From: an uncultured Streptomyces sp.
Lineage (GTDB): Bacteria > Actinomycetota > Actinomycetes > Streptomycetales > Streptomycetaceae
Direction of reading: 5' to 3'
DNA length: 64,000 nucleotides
NCBI RefSeq assembly: GCF_947488945.1
Contig: NZ_CANLBS010000017.1
Location: forward strand, 62,001 to 126,000
The notes beneath the pieces were generated by a model, which was given only the letters and a program-made list of their open reading frames with translations, was not told the DNA's origin and made no database searches. The position numbers and the translations under genes were made by a program. This document shows, in pieces, positions 34,491 to 42,444 of the stretch; the stretch's first letter is position 1, and the number at the start of each line of letters is the position of its first letter.

Positions 34491-36860
34491 GTGGGCGGCG
34501 GTCGATGGCGCAGGACGGGCGCGACCGTGCTGCGCGTGGTGGCGGTGTGGATGGTCTCGACCGTCACGATGCTGATCCTGGCGGGCATCCTGCCCGACTT
34601 CCAGCTCCAGTCCGACGACGGTGACACCATCACCCGGACCGCCTTCACGGCGGCCTGGGGCGCGGGCGCGTTCGGCCTGCTGTCGGCGCTGGTCTGGCCC
34701 GTCCTCGTCCGGTCGCTGCTCGTCGTCCCGGCCCTGGTGCTCGGCGCCCTGGTCTTCTTCCTCAACGGCTCGCTGCTGCTGATCGCGCTCTGGCTCATCC
34801 CGGCCGACCGGGGCGCCGCCAACCCGGAGAACGCGGTCGTCGTCGCGGCCGTCATGTCCGCCGTCGCCTCCGCCGTCTCCACCGCGCTGGCCGTCCGCGA
34901 CGACGACGCCTACCGCCGCCGGCTCTCCCGGCTCGCCGACCGCAGGCGCCGCCGGGGCGCCCTCGGCTCCTCGGACCGGGACGGCCCGCCCGGCACGGTC
35001 TTCATCCAGCTCGACGGCGTCGGCCACGAGGTGCTGCGCGAGGCGGCGGCCGACGGGCTGATGCCGACGGTCGCCGGCTGGCTGGCCGACACCTCCGGGC
35101 ACCGGCTCACCCCCTGGCGCACCGACTGGTCCAGCCAGACCGGCGCCAGCCAGCTCGCCCTGCTGCACGGTTCCAACCACGACGTGCCCGCCTTCCGCTG
35201 GTACGAGAAGGAGACCGGCACCGTCATGGTCTCCAGCCGTCCCGCCAGCGCGCTGGAACTCCAGCGCAGGGCCATCGCCCGCACCCACGACGGGGGCCTG
35301 CTCAGCTACGACGGAGCGAGCCGCGGCAACCTCTTCAGCGGTGGCGCCGACCAGCTCGCCCTGGTCCTGTCCATGGCGGCCAGACGGGGCAAGGGCAGCC
35401 GTTCCCGCGCGGGGTACTTCGCGTACTTCTCCGACCCCGCCAACGCCGTGCGGACCGCGCTCTCCTTCGTCGCGGAGGTCGGACGCGAGATCGCCGAGTC
35501 GACCCGGTCGAGGCTGCGGAAGGAGACGCCCCGCATCAAGCGCGGCGGGCTCTACCCCTTCATCCGGGCGTTCGCCACCGTCGTCGAGCGCGACGTGGTC
35601 GTCGCGGCCGTCATCGGCGACATGTTCGCCGGACGCACCGCCGTCTACGCCGACCTCGTCGCCTACGACGAGGTCGCCCACCACTCGGGTCCGCGCAGCC
35701 GCGACGCGCAGAAGGTGCTCGCCCGGCTCGACCGGTCCCTGGCGCTGATCGCCAAAATCGCCGACCACACCCCGCGCACCTACCGCATCGTCATCCTCTC
35801 CGACCACGGCCAGAGCCCCGGCGAGACCTTCGAGGGGCGTTACGGGCTGACGCTGAAGGACCTGGTGCGGGCGGGCTGCGGGCTGCCGGTACCGCGCCGG
35901 GCCCTGCGCACCCACAGTGCCTCCGAGGCCCGCGACGCGGTGCGCATCGCGCTGCACCGGCCGGTCGCCGACCGGGAGGCCGAGCACCCCGTCCAGACCT
36001 CCGACCCGGTGGTGCTGGCCTCGGGCAACCTCGGTCTGCTGTCCTTCCCGGACATCGAGGGACGGGCCTCGCGCGAGCAGATCGACCTCCGCCACCCGGC
36101 ACTGCTCGGCACCCTCGCCAACCACCCGGGCATCGGCTTCCTGCTGGTGCGCAGCGAGGCGCACGGCTCGCTCGTGCTGGGCGCCGGCGGGGTCGAGGTC
36201 CCGATCGCCGAGCTGACGGACGACGAGGGGCCGCTGCGGGGCTTCGGGCCGGGCGCCGCGTCCGCGGTCCGCCGCACCGACACGTTCCCGCACGTCGCCG
36301 ACGTGATGGTGAACTCGATGTACGACCCCGAAACGGGCACCGTGCACGCCTTCGAGGAGCAGATCGGCTCGCACGGCGGCCTGGGCGGCGAACAGGCCGG
36401 ACCCTTCCTGCTGTGGCCGCGCGGCCTCGCCGACCCGCTGGACGTCGTCGCCGCGGAACGCGCGGACGGCGCGATCCCGGCGGGGGACGGGCTGATCGGC
36501 GCGGAGGCGGTGCACCGGGTACTGGCGCACTGGCTGCGGGAGCAGTCCGGGCCCCAGGTGCCGGTGCGGGCCGGGGGGTCCACCGGGATGACGCTCGCGG
36601 ACGAACCGTTCCCCGACGGCCCTCCCGCCACCGCTGCCGCCACCGCTGCCGCTCGCGCCGCCTCCGGGGCCGACGCGGAGGCCTCGGCCGCGGAGCCCTG
36701 GGGCGGCTTGCCCGCCCCGCCGCCCGCCGCCGGGGCCGCCCCGGACGTGGACGCGGTGGTCGAACTGCTGCCGGGGGCCGAGCCCGCGGACGGGGCCGGG
36801 GAGGCCGGCCGCGGACCGGCGGCGGACGACGAGGAGCCGGTCCGGCGTACGCGCGGCTGA
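34491..36860 (+). CDS. membrane-anchored alkaline-phosphatase-superfamily enzyme fused to holin-like domain
   Basis: A 789-residue protein in three parts. The N-terminus has four hydrophobic helices (about 10-135) of the phage-holin-4/Mycobacterial 4TM type. A soluble alkaline-phosphatase-superfamily domain follows (about 165-680): a metal Asp in FIQLDGVGH, a nucleophile-type Thr/Ser in SSQTGASQ, DEVAHHSGP and LSDHGQSPGETF with the later metal ligands. The C-terminal 110 residues are an Ala/Pro/Glu-rich disordered tail. This fits a membrane phosphodiesterase, phosphatase or phosphotransferase. The GTG start has GGAGCAGGA upstream. I cannot name the substrate. Confidence 0.83.
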   Translation: MGGGRWRRTGATVLRVVAVWMVSTVTMLILAGILPDFQLQSDDGDTITRTAFTAAWGAGAFGLLSALVWPVLVRSLLVVPALVLGALVFFLNGSLLLIALWLIPADRGAANPENAVVVAAVMSAVASAVSTALAVRDDDAYRRRLSRLADRRRRRGALGSSDRDGPPGTVFIQLDGVGHEVLREAAADGLMPTVAGWLADTSGHRLTPWRTDWSSQTGASQLALLHGSNHDVPAFRWYEKETGTVMVSSRPASALELQRRAIARTHDGGLLSYDGASRGNLFSGGADQLALVLSMAARRGKGSRSRAGYFAYFSDPANAVRTALSFVAEVGREIAESTRSRLRKETPRIKRGGLYPFIRAFATVVERDVVVAAVIGDMFAGRTAVYADLVAYDEVAHHSGPRSRDAQKVLARLDRSLALIAKIADHTPRTYRIVILSDHGQSPGETFEGRYGLTLKDLVRAGCGLPVPRRALRTHSASEARDAVRIALHRPVADREAEHPVQTSDPVVLASGNLGLLSFPDIEGRASREQIDLRHPALLGTLANHPGIGFLLVRSEAHGSLVLGAGGVEVPIAELTDDEGPLRGFGPGAASAVRRTDTFPHVADVMVNSMYDPETGTVHAFEEQIGSHGGLGGEQAGPFLLWPRGLADPLDVVAAERADGAIPAGDGLIGAEAVHRVLAHWLREQSGPQVPVRAGGSTGMTLADEPFPDGPPATAAATAAARAASGADAEASAAEPWGGLPAPPPAAGAAPDVDAVVELLPGAEPADGAGEAGRGPAADDEEPVRRTRG

Positions 36861-36925
36861 CCGGACGGACGTTCTCGGCAGACGGCGGCTCCGCGGCGAC
36901 GGTGGTTCCGTGGCCCACGCCTGCT

Positions 36926-36947
36926 CCGCGGCCGGCGGTGGCCGCGG
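36926..36947. terminator. bidirectional hairpin between convergent genes
   Basis: CCGCGGCC and GGCCGCGG, perfect 8-bp arms around GGCGGT, lie between the phosphodiesterase-like gene and the end of the LacI gene. Confidence 0.55.
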
Positions 36948-36953
36948 GGTCCC

Positions 36954-38006
36954 TCACGCCGAGTCGCGCACCACCAGCGACGGGCGGAACACCACCGAGG
37001 GGGCCGGGGAGCCGGCCGCGCCGATCTGGCGGAGCAGCAACCGGGCCATCTCCGCCGCCATCTCCTCCACCGGCTGCCGCACCGTCGTCAGCGGCGGGTC
37101 GCAGGCCAGTGCCGCGCTGCTGTCGTCGAACCCGACCACCGCCACGTCCGTCGGCACGTCCCGCCCGGCCCGCAGCAGCACCGGCATCGCGCCGAGCGCC
37201 ATCAGGTCCGAGGCGATGAACACCGCGTCCAGCTCCGGCCGGTCGCCCAGCAGCCGCTTCATCGCGAGGGCGCCGCCGGCGTGGGTGAAGTCGCCCTCCG
37301 CGCACGCCACGTCGGTGATCCCGTGCGCCGCCAGCGCGTCCACGAACCCGGCCAGCCGCACCTGGCCCGCCGGGCTGTCCTGCGGCCCGGCCACCGTGGC
37401 GAAGCTCCGCCGCCCCAGCGACACCAGGTGATCGGCGGCCAGCCGGGCCCCGGTGAGCTGGTCGGCCTCCACATACGTCAGCGGATTGGGGTACGGCGCA
37501 CGGCCCGCGAGCACCGCCGGCAGCCGGGCCTCGTCCAGCAGCCGGGGCAGCGGGTCGTCCGCGAGCGAGGTCAGCAGCACCACCCCGTCCACGTGCCCCT
37601 GCCGCAGGTAGGACAGCAACTGGCCGCGCGACTCCTCGTCGTCGGCGAGCATCAGCACCAACTGGATCCCGGCCGGGCGCAGTACGTCGAGCAGGCCGCT
37701 CACCACCCGCCCGAAATACGGGTCGGAGAAGATCCGGCCGGCGAACGACCCGTCCGAAGGGCTGTGCCGGCGTTCGGAGACCACCAGCGCCACGGAGTCG
37801 GTGCGCCGGGTCACCAGCGACCTGGCGGCCCGGTTGGGCACGTAGCCCGTCGCCGCGACCGCCTCCCGCACCACCTCGCGCAGCGCCGGGTCGACGGTCG
37901 TCGCGCCGTTGATGACGCGGGAGACCGTGGCGCGGGAGACCCCGGCCACCGCCGCCACGTCCTCCAGGGTGGCGGGGCGCGCGGGCGGTGAGACATCGGC
38001 AGGCAT
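36954..38006 (-). CDS. LacI-family transcriptional regulator
   Basis: A 350-residue LacI/GalR protein. The helix-turn-helix with hinge is ATLEDVAAVAGVSRATVSRVINGA (about 12-35), followed by YVPNRAARSL. The periplasmic-binding-like sensor holds FAGRIFSDPYFGRVVSG, VDGVVLLTS, FIASDLMALG and VAVVGFDDS. The ATG at 38006 (MPADV) has AAAGG upstream; 16 additional N-terminal residues are possible. No sugar gene is beside it, so its targets are probably elsewhere in the genome. The ligand is presumably a sugar. Confidence 0.9.
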   Translation of the reverse strand: MPADVSPPARPATLEDVAAVAGVSRATVSRVINGATTVDPALREVVREAVAATGYVPNRAARSLVTRRTDSVALVVSERRHSPSDGSFAGRIFSDPYFGRVVSGLLDVLRPAGIQLVLMLADDEESRGQLLSYLRQGHVDGVVLLTSLADDPLPRLLDEARLPAVLAGRAPYPNPLTYVEADQLTGARLAADHLVSLGRRSFATVAGPQDSPAGQVRLAGFVDALAAHGITDVACAEGDFTHAGGALAMKRLLGDRPELDAVFIASDLMALGAMPVLLRAGRDVPTDVAVVGFDDSSAALACDPPLTTVRQPVEEMAAEMARLLLRQIGAAGSPAPSVVFRPSLVVRDSA

Positions 38007-38100
38007 GGAGCCTTTATACCGGTCCTGAACGGAAGATCGAATGACAGTACGCATATCGCCGCCCCGCGCCCCTCGCCCCTCGTACGCAGGTCACGGGGGC

Positions 38101-38145
38101 CGCACGGGCCGGCCGGGCGGCGGGGTGCGCCGGCCGGCCCGTGCG
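38101..38145 (-). terminator. hairpin terminator after 2OG oxygenase gene
   Basis: Perfect 16-bp arms (38101-38116 and 38130-38145; CGCACGGGCCGGCCGG and its complement) enclose a 13-base loop, 75 bases past the oxygenase stop on the minus strand. Confidence 0.68.
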
Positions 38146-38220
38146 TGTCGGAGGCGTTCCCCCGGTTCCGCACGGCGGGGGCGGGCCGGGTCCTGCCCGG
38201 CCGACCCGTTCACCGTACGG

Positions 38221-39243
38221 TCAGGAGGCGCGCTCCGAGGCGAAGTTGGCGCTGATGCGGCGGTGCAGGTACTCCGCCGCGGTCAGCGGCGGATAGGTCC
38301 CGCCGGGGCTCTCGATCAGCACGTCGCCGTTGGCCTGGGCGAAGAACGCCAGGCTGTACCGGGCGCCCTGGTACTCGTCCGGGGCCGGATTGCGCACCCG
38401 GTGGAAGTTGGACGGCAGCCGGTCGTCGCTCCAACGCATCAGCATGTCACCGATGTTGCAGGTGATGACGTCCGCCGACGGCACCACCGGCGTCCACTCC
38501 TGCGCCTCGGCCTCCTTCCCCGGGCAGACCTGGAGGCCGCCCTGCCCCTCCTGCTGGAACAGCAGGGTGAGGCAGTCGAAGTCGGTGTGCGCGCCCGCCC
38601 GCCAGGTTTCCGTGCCGCCCCGCGCCTCCTGAGGTACGGCGAAGTAGTGGAGCAGCCGCAGGGTGCTCCGGTAGGTGTCGGCCGAGGGGTCGTGGGCCCG
38701 GTCGAAGAAGCCCTCGGGGAAGCCCAGCCGGTCGGCGAAGCAGGACAGCACCCGCATCGCCACCTCCCTGCAGCGCGCCTCGAACCCCAGCATGGTGGCG
38801 CGGAACCCGTCCAGCTCCTCGTCGGTGGGCCAGAGCCCTTCCATGTGGGGGCGGGTCACCTGGTACGACTCCTTGGTGTCCGGCACCCCGGTCGAAGGAC
38901 GCACCTGACTGCGGCTCTCCCAGCCGGAGTTGGTGCCCTTGCGCAGGGAGTAGCGGGACTTGACGTCCTCCGGGAGCGCGAAGAACGCCTCCGCGGCGGC
39001 GAACGCCGCGTCCACCTCGTCCTGTCCGATGCCGTGGTGGTGGATCTGGAAGAAACCGATCTCCGTGGCGGCGTCCCAGAGTTCCCCGGTGATCTCGCTC
39101 CTGCGCCGGTCGAAGTCGGAGAGGTCGATGCGGCGGATCTCCCGGCCGGACACCTCGGTGCCGGCGCCGCCCATGCGGCTCTCGCGGTCGAGTTCGGCGA
39201 GGCCGGGGCCGTCGGCGGGGGAGTGGGGCAGTGGTGTGTTCAC
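38221..39243 (-). CDS. 2-oxoglutarate/Fe(II)-dependent oxygenase (isopenicillin N synthase-like)
   Basis: A 340-residue non-haem iron enzyme of the IPNS/flavanone-hydroxylase type. The iron ligands are His and Asp in GAHTDFDCLTLL and the distal His in NFHRVRNP; the Arg of RYSLAFF about 15 residues later binds the co-substrate carboxylate. The N-terminal DIOX_N domain (about 25-130) begins IRRIDLSDFDRRR. I selected the GTG at 39243, which has GGAG 10 bases upstream; an ATG for MGGAG is an alternative. It is a stand-alone gene divergent from the DNA ligase. No biosynthetic partner is adjacent. The product is unknown. Confidence 0.87.
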   Translation of the reverse strand: MNTPLPHSPADGPGLAELDRESRMGGAGTEVSGREIRRIDLSDFDRRRSEITGELWDAATEIGFFQIHHHGIGQDEVDAAFAAAEAFFALPEDVKSRYSLRKGTNSGWESRSQVRPSTGVPDTKESYQVTRPHMEGLWPTDEELDGFRATMLGFEARCREVAMRVLSCFADRLGFPEGFFDRAHDPSADTYRSTLRLLHYFAVPQEARGGTETWRAGAHTDFDCLTLLFQQEGQGGLQVCPGKEAEAQEWTPVVPSADVITCNIGDMLMRWSDDRLPSNFHRVRNPAPDEYQGARYSLAFFAQANGDVLIESPGGTYPPLTAAEYLHRRISANFASERAS

Positions 39244-39250
39244 AGCGGCA

Positions 39251-39270
39251 GTGCTCCGTTCGGAGGTCAC
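39251..39270. promoter_or_regulatory. palindrome just upstream of oxygenase start
   Basis: CTCCG-TT-CGGAG at 39254-39265, flanked by GTG and CAC, forms a symmetrical site 10-25 bases before the oxygenase GTG. It could be an operator, but it overlaps the probable ribosome site. Confidence 0.3.
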
Positions 39271-39541
39271 TCGTATCGGCCGTCGGGATGCAGTCACCGC
39301 CCCTGCACCCCCACCGGGCCCCGGGACGTAGGTCCCTGGAGGCTCCGGCCACGATCCTTCGTGGGCTGGCACGCTCGGCGTGCGCGATGCCCCGAGCCTC
39401 CCGCCGCCGTGTTGCGGTCCCGTGGCGTTCCGCGTACACGCGGGTTACGGGACCCACGACCCGCCGGGGCCGCGGGCGCCGGCACCCGTTCCGTCCGTCC
39501 CGTCCGGCTCGTCCGGGGGACTGTCAGTGGGGGGAGGCAGG

Positions 39542-41662
39542 ATGGTGGCCATGACGAACCCAGACGTTGTGCTCGCCGACGAAGCCGCCTACGCCGCCGC
39601 CGTGGAGGAGGCCACCCGTGCCGCCGCGGCCTACTACGCCTCGGGCGACAGCGCTCTCGACGACGACGCGTACGACCGTCTGGCGCGCGGCATCGCGGCG
39701 TACGAGCGGGAGCACCCGCAGGAGGTGCTGGCCGGGTCGCCCACCGGCAAGGTGGCCGGCGGAGCCGCCGTCGGCGACGTGCCGCACACCGTGCCCATGC
39801 TGTCGCTGGACAACGTCTTCTCCGACGAGCAGTTCGCCACCTGGACCGCCTCCCTGGAGCGCCGCATCGGCAGACCGGTCACGGCGTGGAGCGTGGAGCC
39901 CAAGCTGGACGGACTGGCCGTCGCCGCCCGGTACCGCGAAGGGCGGCTGGAGCAGTTGATCACCCGCGGCGACGGCACCGCGGGGGAGGACGTCTCGCAC
40001 GCCATCGGCACCCTCGTGGGCCTTCCCGACCGGCTCACCGAGCCCGTCACCTTCGAGGTGCGGGGCGAGATCCTGATGACCGAGGCCCAGTTCGAACAGG
40101 CGAACACCCTGCGCACCGGGCACGGCGGCGCGCCCTTCGTGAACCCGCGCAACGGCGCCGCCGGCACCCTGCGCGCCAAGGACCGCCCGTACCGCGTCGA
40201 GATGACCTTCTTCGCCTACGGGGCGCTTCCGCTGCCCGACGCGCCGGGGGCGACGGCCCCGCCCGCCGGACTCCCGCACAGCGAGGTCCTGGCGTACGTC
40301 GCCGGGCTGGGCGTGCACACCGCCGCGACCACCGCCGTCGCCCCCCGCACCGTCGCCTCCGTCGACGAGGTGACCGCGCGCGTCGCGGAGATAGCGGCGC
40401 TGCGCGCGTCGCTTCCGTTCGGCATCGACGGCATCGTGGTGAAGGCCGATCTCGCCGCCGACCAGGCCGAGGCGGGCTCCGGCACCCGCGCCCCGCGCTG
40501 GGCGATCGCCTACAAACTGCCCGCCGTGGAGAAGATCACCCGGCTGCTGGCCGTCGAGTGGAACGTCGGCCGCACCGGCATCATCGCTCCGCGTGCGGTG
40601 CTGGAGCCGGTGGAGATCGACGGTTCCACCGTCGGATACGCCACGCTCCACAACCCCGCCGACATCACCCGCCGTGATCTGCGCATCGGCGACCAGGTGA
40701 TGGTCTACAAGGCCGGAGACATCATCCCGCGCGTCGAGGCGCCCGCCGTGCACCTGCGCACGGGCGAGGAGAAGCCGATCGTGTTCCCCGAGGTCTGCCC
40801 CCAGTGCGGCTCGGAGATCGACGCCGGCGAGCAGCGGTGGCGCTGTGTCCGGGGCCGCGACTGCCGGGTGGTCGCCTCCGTGGCGTACGCGGCGGGCCGC
40901 GACCAGCTCGACATCGAGGGCCTGGGCGCCACCCGGGTCGTCCAGCTCGTGGACGCCGGTCTGGTCGCCGACTTCGCTGACCTGTTCACCCTGGAGCGGG
41001 AGCAGTTGCTGACCCTGGACCGGATGGGGGAGACCTCGACGGACAAGCTGCTGGCCGCCATCGACACCGCCCGGACCCGCCCGCTCTCCCGCGTCTTCTG
41101 CGCGCTCGGTGTACGCGGCACCGGCCGGTCCATGTCCCGGCGCATCGCCCGGCACTTCGCCTCCATGGACCGGATCGTGGCGGCCGACACCGAGGCGTTG
41201 CAGCGGGTCGACGGGATCGGCACCGAGAAGGCGTCCGCCGTCGTCGCCGAGCTGGCGGAGCTGGCCCCGCTCATCGGGAAGCTGGAGCGCGCCGGGGTCA
41301 ACATGACGGAGCCGGGCGCCACCCCGCCGCCGGAGCCCGGCACGGAGCCGGAGGCGGCCGAGGCGGACGGCGCGGACGGCGCCGCGGACGGGAGCGCCGC
41401 GGAAGGCCTCCCGCTCGGCGGCATGACGGTGGTGGTGACCGGCGCGATGACCGGCCCGCTGGAGAAGCTGTCGCGCAACGAGATGAACGAGCTGATCGAG
41501 CGGGCCGGCGGCAAGGCCTCCTCCAGCGTCTCCCGGCGCACCAGCCTGCTGGTCGCCGGCGAGAAGGCGGGCTCCAAGCGCACCAAGGCCGAGGAGCTCG
41601 GGGTGAGGATTTCCGGACCGGACGAATTCGCCGCGCTGATAGCGGAGTTCGTGGAGGCGTAG
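39542..41662 (+). CDS. ligA: NAD+-dependent DNA ligase (LigA family)
   Basis: A 706-residue bacterial DNA ligase that seals nicks using NAD+. Domains in order: Ia (about 15-75), the nucleotidyltransferase with adenylated Lys121 in VEPKLDGLAVAAR, the OB fold (about 330-405), a four-Cys zinc finger (CPQCG ... C ... C, about 420-445), helix-hairpin-helix repeats (about 460-590), and a C-terminal BRCT (about 625-706). A 40-residue acidic linker of Glu/Ala/Asp/Gly sits between the helix-hairpin-helix and BRCT domains. The ATG at 39542 has GGGGGAGG upstream. No gatCAB or other usual neighbours of the housekeeping ligA are present, so it may be an extra copy. Confidence 0.93.
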   Translation: MVAMTNPDVVLADEAAYAAAVEEATRAAAAYYASGDSALDDDAYDRLARGIAAYEREHPQEVLAGSPTGKVAGGAAVGDVPHTVPMLSLDNVFSDEQFATWTASLERRIGRPVTAWSVEPKLDGLAVAARYREGRLEQLITRGDGTAGEDVSHAIGTLVGLPDRLTEPVTFEVRGEILMTEAQFEQANTLRTGHGGAPFVNPRNGAAGTLRAKDRPYRVEMTFFAYGALPLPDAPGATAPPAGLPHSEVLAYVAGLGVHTAATTAVAPRTVASVDEVTARVAEIAALRASLPFGIDGIVVKADLAADQAEAGSGTRAPRWAIAYKLPAVEKITRLLAVEWNVGRTGIIAPRAVLEPVEIDGSTVGYATLHNPADITRRDLRIGDQVMVYKAGDIIPRVEAPAVHLRTGEEKPIVFPEVCPQCGSEIDAGEQRWRCVRGRDCRVVASVAYAAGRDQLDIEGLGATRVVQLVDAGLVADFADLFTLEREQLLTLDRMGETSTDKLLAAIDTARTRPLSRVFCALGVRGTGRSMSRRIARHFASMDRIVAADTEALQRVDGIGTEKASAVVAELAELAPLIGKLERAGVNMTEPGATPPPEPGTEPEAAEADGADGAADGSAAEGLPLGGMTVVVTGAMTGPLEKLSRNEMNELIERAGGKASSSVSRRTSLLVAGEKAGSKRTKAEELGVRISGPDEFAALIAEFVEA

Positions 41663-41689
41663 CCCGCACGGCCGCGCGGGCGTGGCGGC

Positions 41690-41815
41690 GTGGAGCGCCT
41701 GCTGCTCGTCTGTGACGCCGCACGCACGGTCCGGCACGCGCTCTTCCCGGTCACCGGCATCCCGGCGGCGGTGGACGCGGCCCTGCGGCCGGGGCGGGCC
41801 CTCGCCACGGCCTGA
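41690..41815 (+). pseudogene. short remnant resembling the N-terminus of a histidine phosphatase
   Basis: This 41-codon frame begins RLLLVCDAARTVRHALFP. In histidine-phosphatase family proteins the same region reads leucine-rich strand, Cys/Arg, His, Ala then an Arg and a Phe-Pro turn. The catalytic His is Asp here and the frame stops right after the first helix. It lies alone in the 362-base gap between ligA and the pterin dehydratase. If the resemblance is real, it is a decayed leftover; it could also be chance. The rest of the gap (41816-42024) is GC-rich with a 5-prime hairpin. Confidence 0.3.
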
Positions 41816-41967
41816 CGGTCCGGGGAGCGGGCGCGACCCGGCCGCGGGACCCCGCCTCCGGGTGCTCGCGGGCGGCCGGCCGGGTGCGGCGCCGGTGCCG
41901 GGTGGTGTGCCGGGTCGTGTCGGGCGTGACAGGGGTTCGACCCGACCCGTAACGTCGGTCGCCGCCC

Positions 41968-41991
41968 GACGGCGGGCGCAGTCCCGCCGTC
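41968..41991 (+). other. 5-prime stem-loop before pterin dehydratase gene
   Basis: GACGGCGGG and CCCGCCGTC are exact 9-bp inverted arms with a 6-base loop, 34 bases upstream of the ATG. It could terminate upstream transcription or stabilise the leader. Confidence 0.4.
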
Positions 41992-42024
41992 CACCCGCAG
42001 GACGCGCCGAAGAGGAGCCGCACC

Positions 42025-42330
42025 ATGCCCGCCGCACCGCTCACCCCGTCCGAGATCTCCGGCCGACTGGAGAAGCTGGCCGGATGGACGTACGAGGACG
42101 ACCGCCTCGCCCGCACCTACCGGCTGCCCTCCCATGTCGCCGCCGCCGCGCTGACCATGCATGTGGCGTCGATCCAGCAGGAGTTGAACCACCACTCCGA
42201 CATGACCCTGGGCTACTCCACGGTGTCCCTCACGGTGCACTCCCACGACGCGGGCGGCAAGGTCACGGACAAGGACTTCGCCCTGGCCGCCCGCGTGGAG
42301 GCGGTGGCGCCCGCCCACGGCGCGGAGTGA
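42025..42330 (+). CDS. pterin-4-alpha-carbinolamine dehydratase
   Basis: A 101-residue PCD enzyme that removes water from 4a-hydroxytetrahydrobiopterin. The active-site pair is in QQELNHHSDMTLGYSTVSLTV (His-His then Asp), and a third His follows in VHSHDAGG with KVTDKDFALA at the end, all typical. The length matches the family. The ATG has AGAGGAGCC upstream. It is not beside an aromatic amino-acid hydroxylase here, so the pterin substrate partner is elsewhere or the protein has another role. Confidence 0.92.
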   Translation: MPAAPLTPSEISGRLEKLAGWTYEDDRLARTYRLPSHVAAAALTMHVASIQQELNHHSDMTLGYSTVSLTVHSHDAGGKVTDKDFALAARVEAVAPAHGAE

Positions 42331-42362
42331 AAGGCGTCGCCGGCCGGGCAGGGATCAGTAAT

Positions 42363-42377
42363 CGGATGAACTATCCG
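42363..42377. promoter_or_regulatory. operator copy 1 of CGGAT-N5-ATCCG
   Basis: CGGAT at 42363-42367 and ATCCG at 42373-42377. An identical arrangement lies 44 bases downstream. It is at the start of the only AT-rich patch between the pterin dehydratase and the SDR gene. Confidence 0.7.
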
Positions 42378-42406
42378 CTTGTGTTAGCCTCTCTCTCGGA
42401 ACGAAA

Positions 42407-42421
42407 CGGATAGATAATCCG
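42407..42421. promoter_or_regulatory. operator copy 2 of CGGAT-N5-ATCCG
   Basis: CGGAT at 42407-42411 and ATCCG at 42417-42421, 24 bases before the SDR ATG. Both copies share flanking A/T bases and are spaced by about four DNA turns, so bound dimers would lie on one face. The TetR gene downstream is the likely source of the repressor. Confidence 0.72.
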
Positions 42422-42444
42422 ATTCTCTGGATGGGGGGACCTTC

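Noticed and set aside
38221..39243. 2OG-Fe(II) oxygenase as part of a beta-lactam or other natural-product cluster
   Set aside because: No synthetase, regulator or transporter of such a cluster adjoins it; it stands alone.
39244..39541. Structured spacer (small hairpins at 39323-39336 and 39369-39383) considered as a riboswitch
   Set aside because: None of the conserved boxes of cobalamin, SAM, TPP or FMN riboswitches could be seen.
41925..41960. GGGGTTCGACCC sequence resembling a tRNA T-arm
   Set aside because: No acceptor, D or anticodon stems can be paired around it; it is a simple palindrome.
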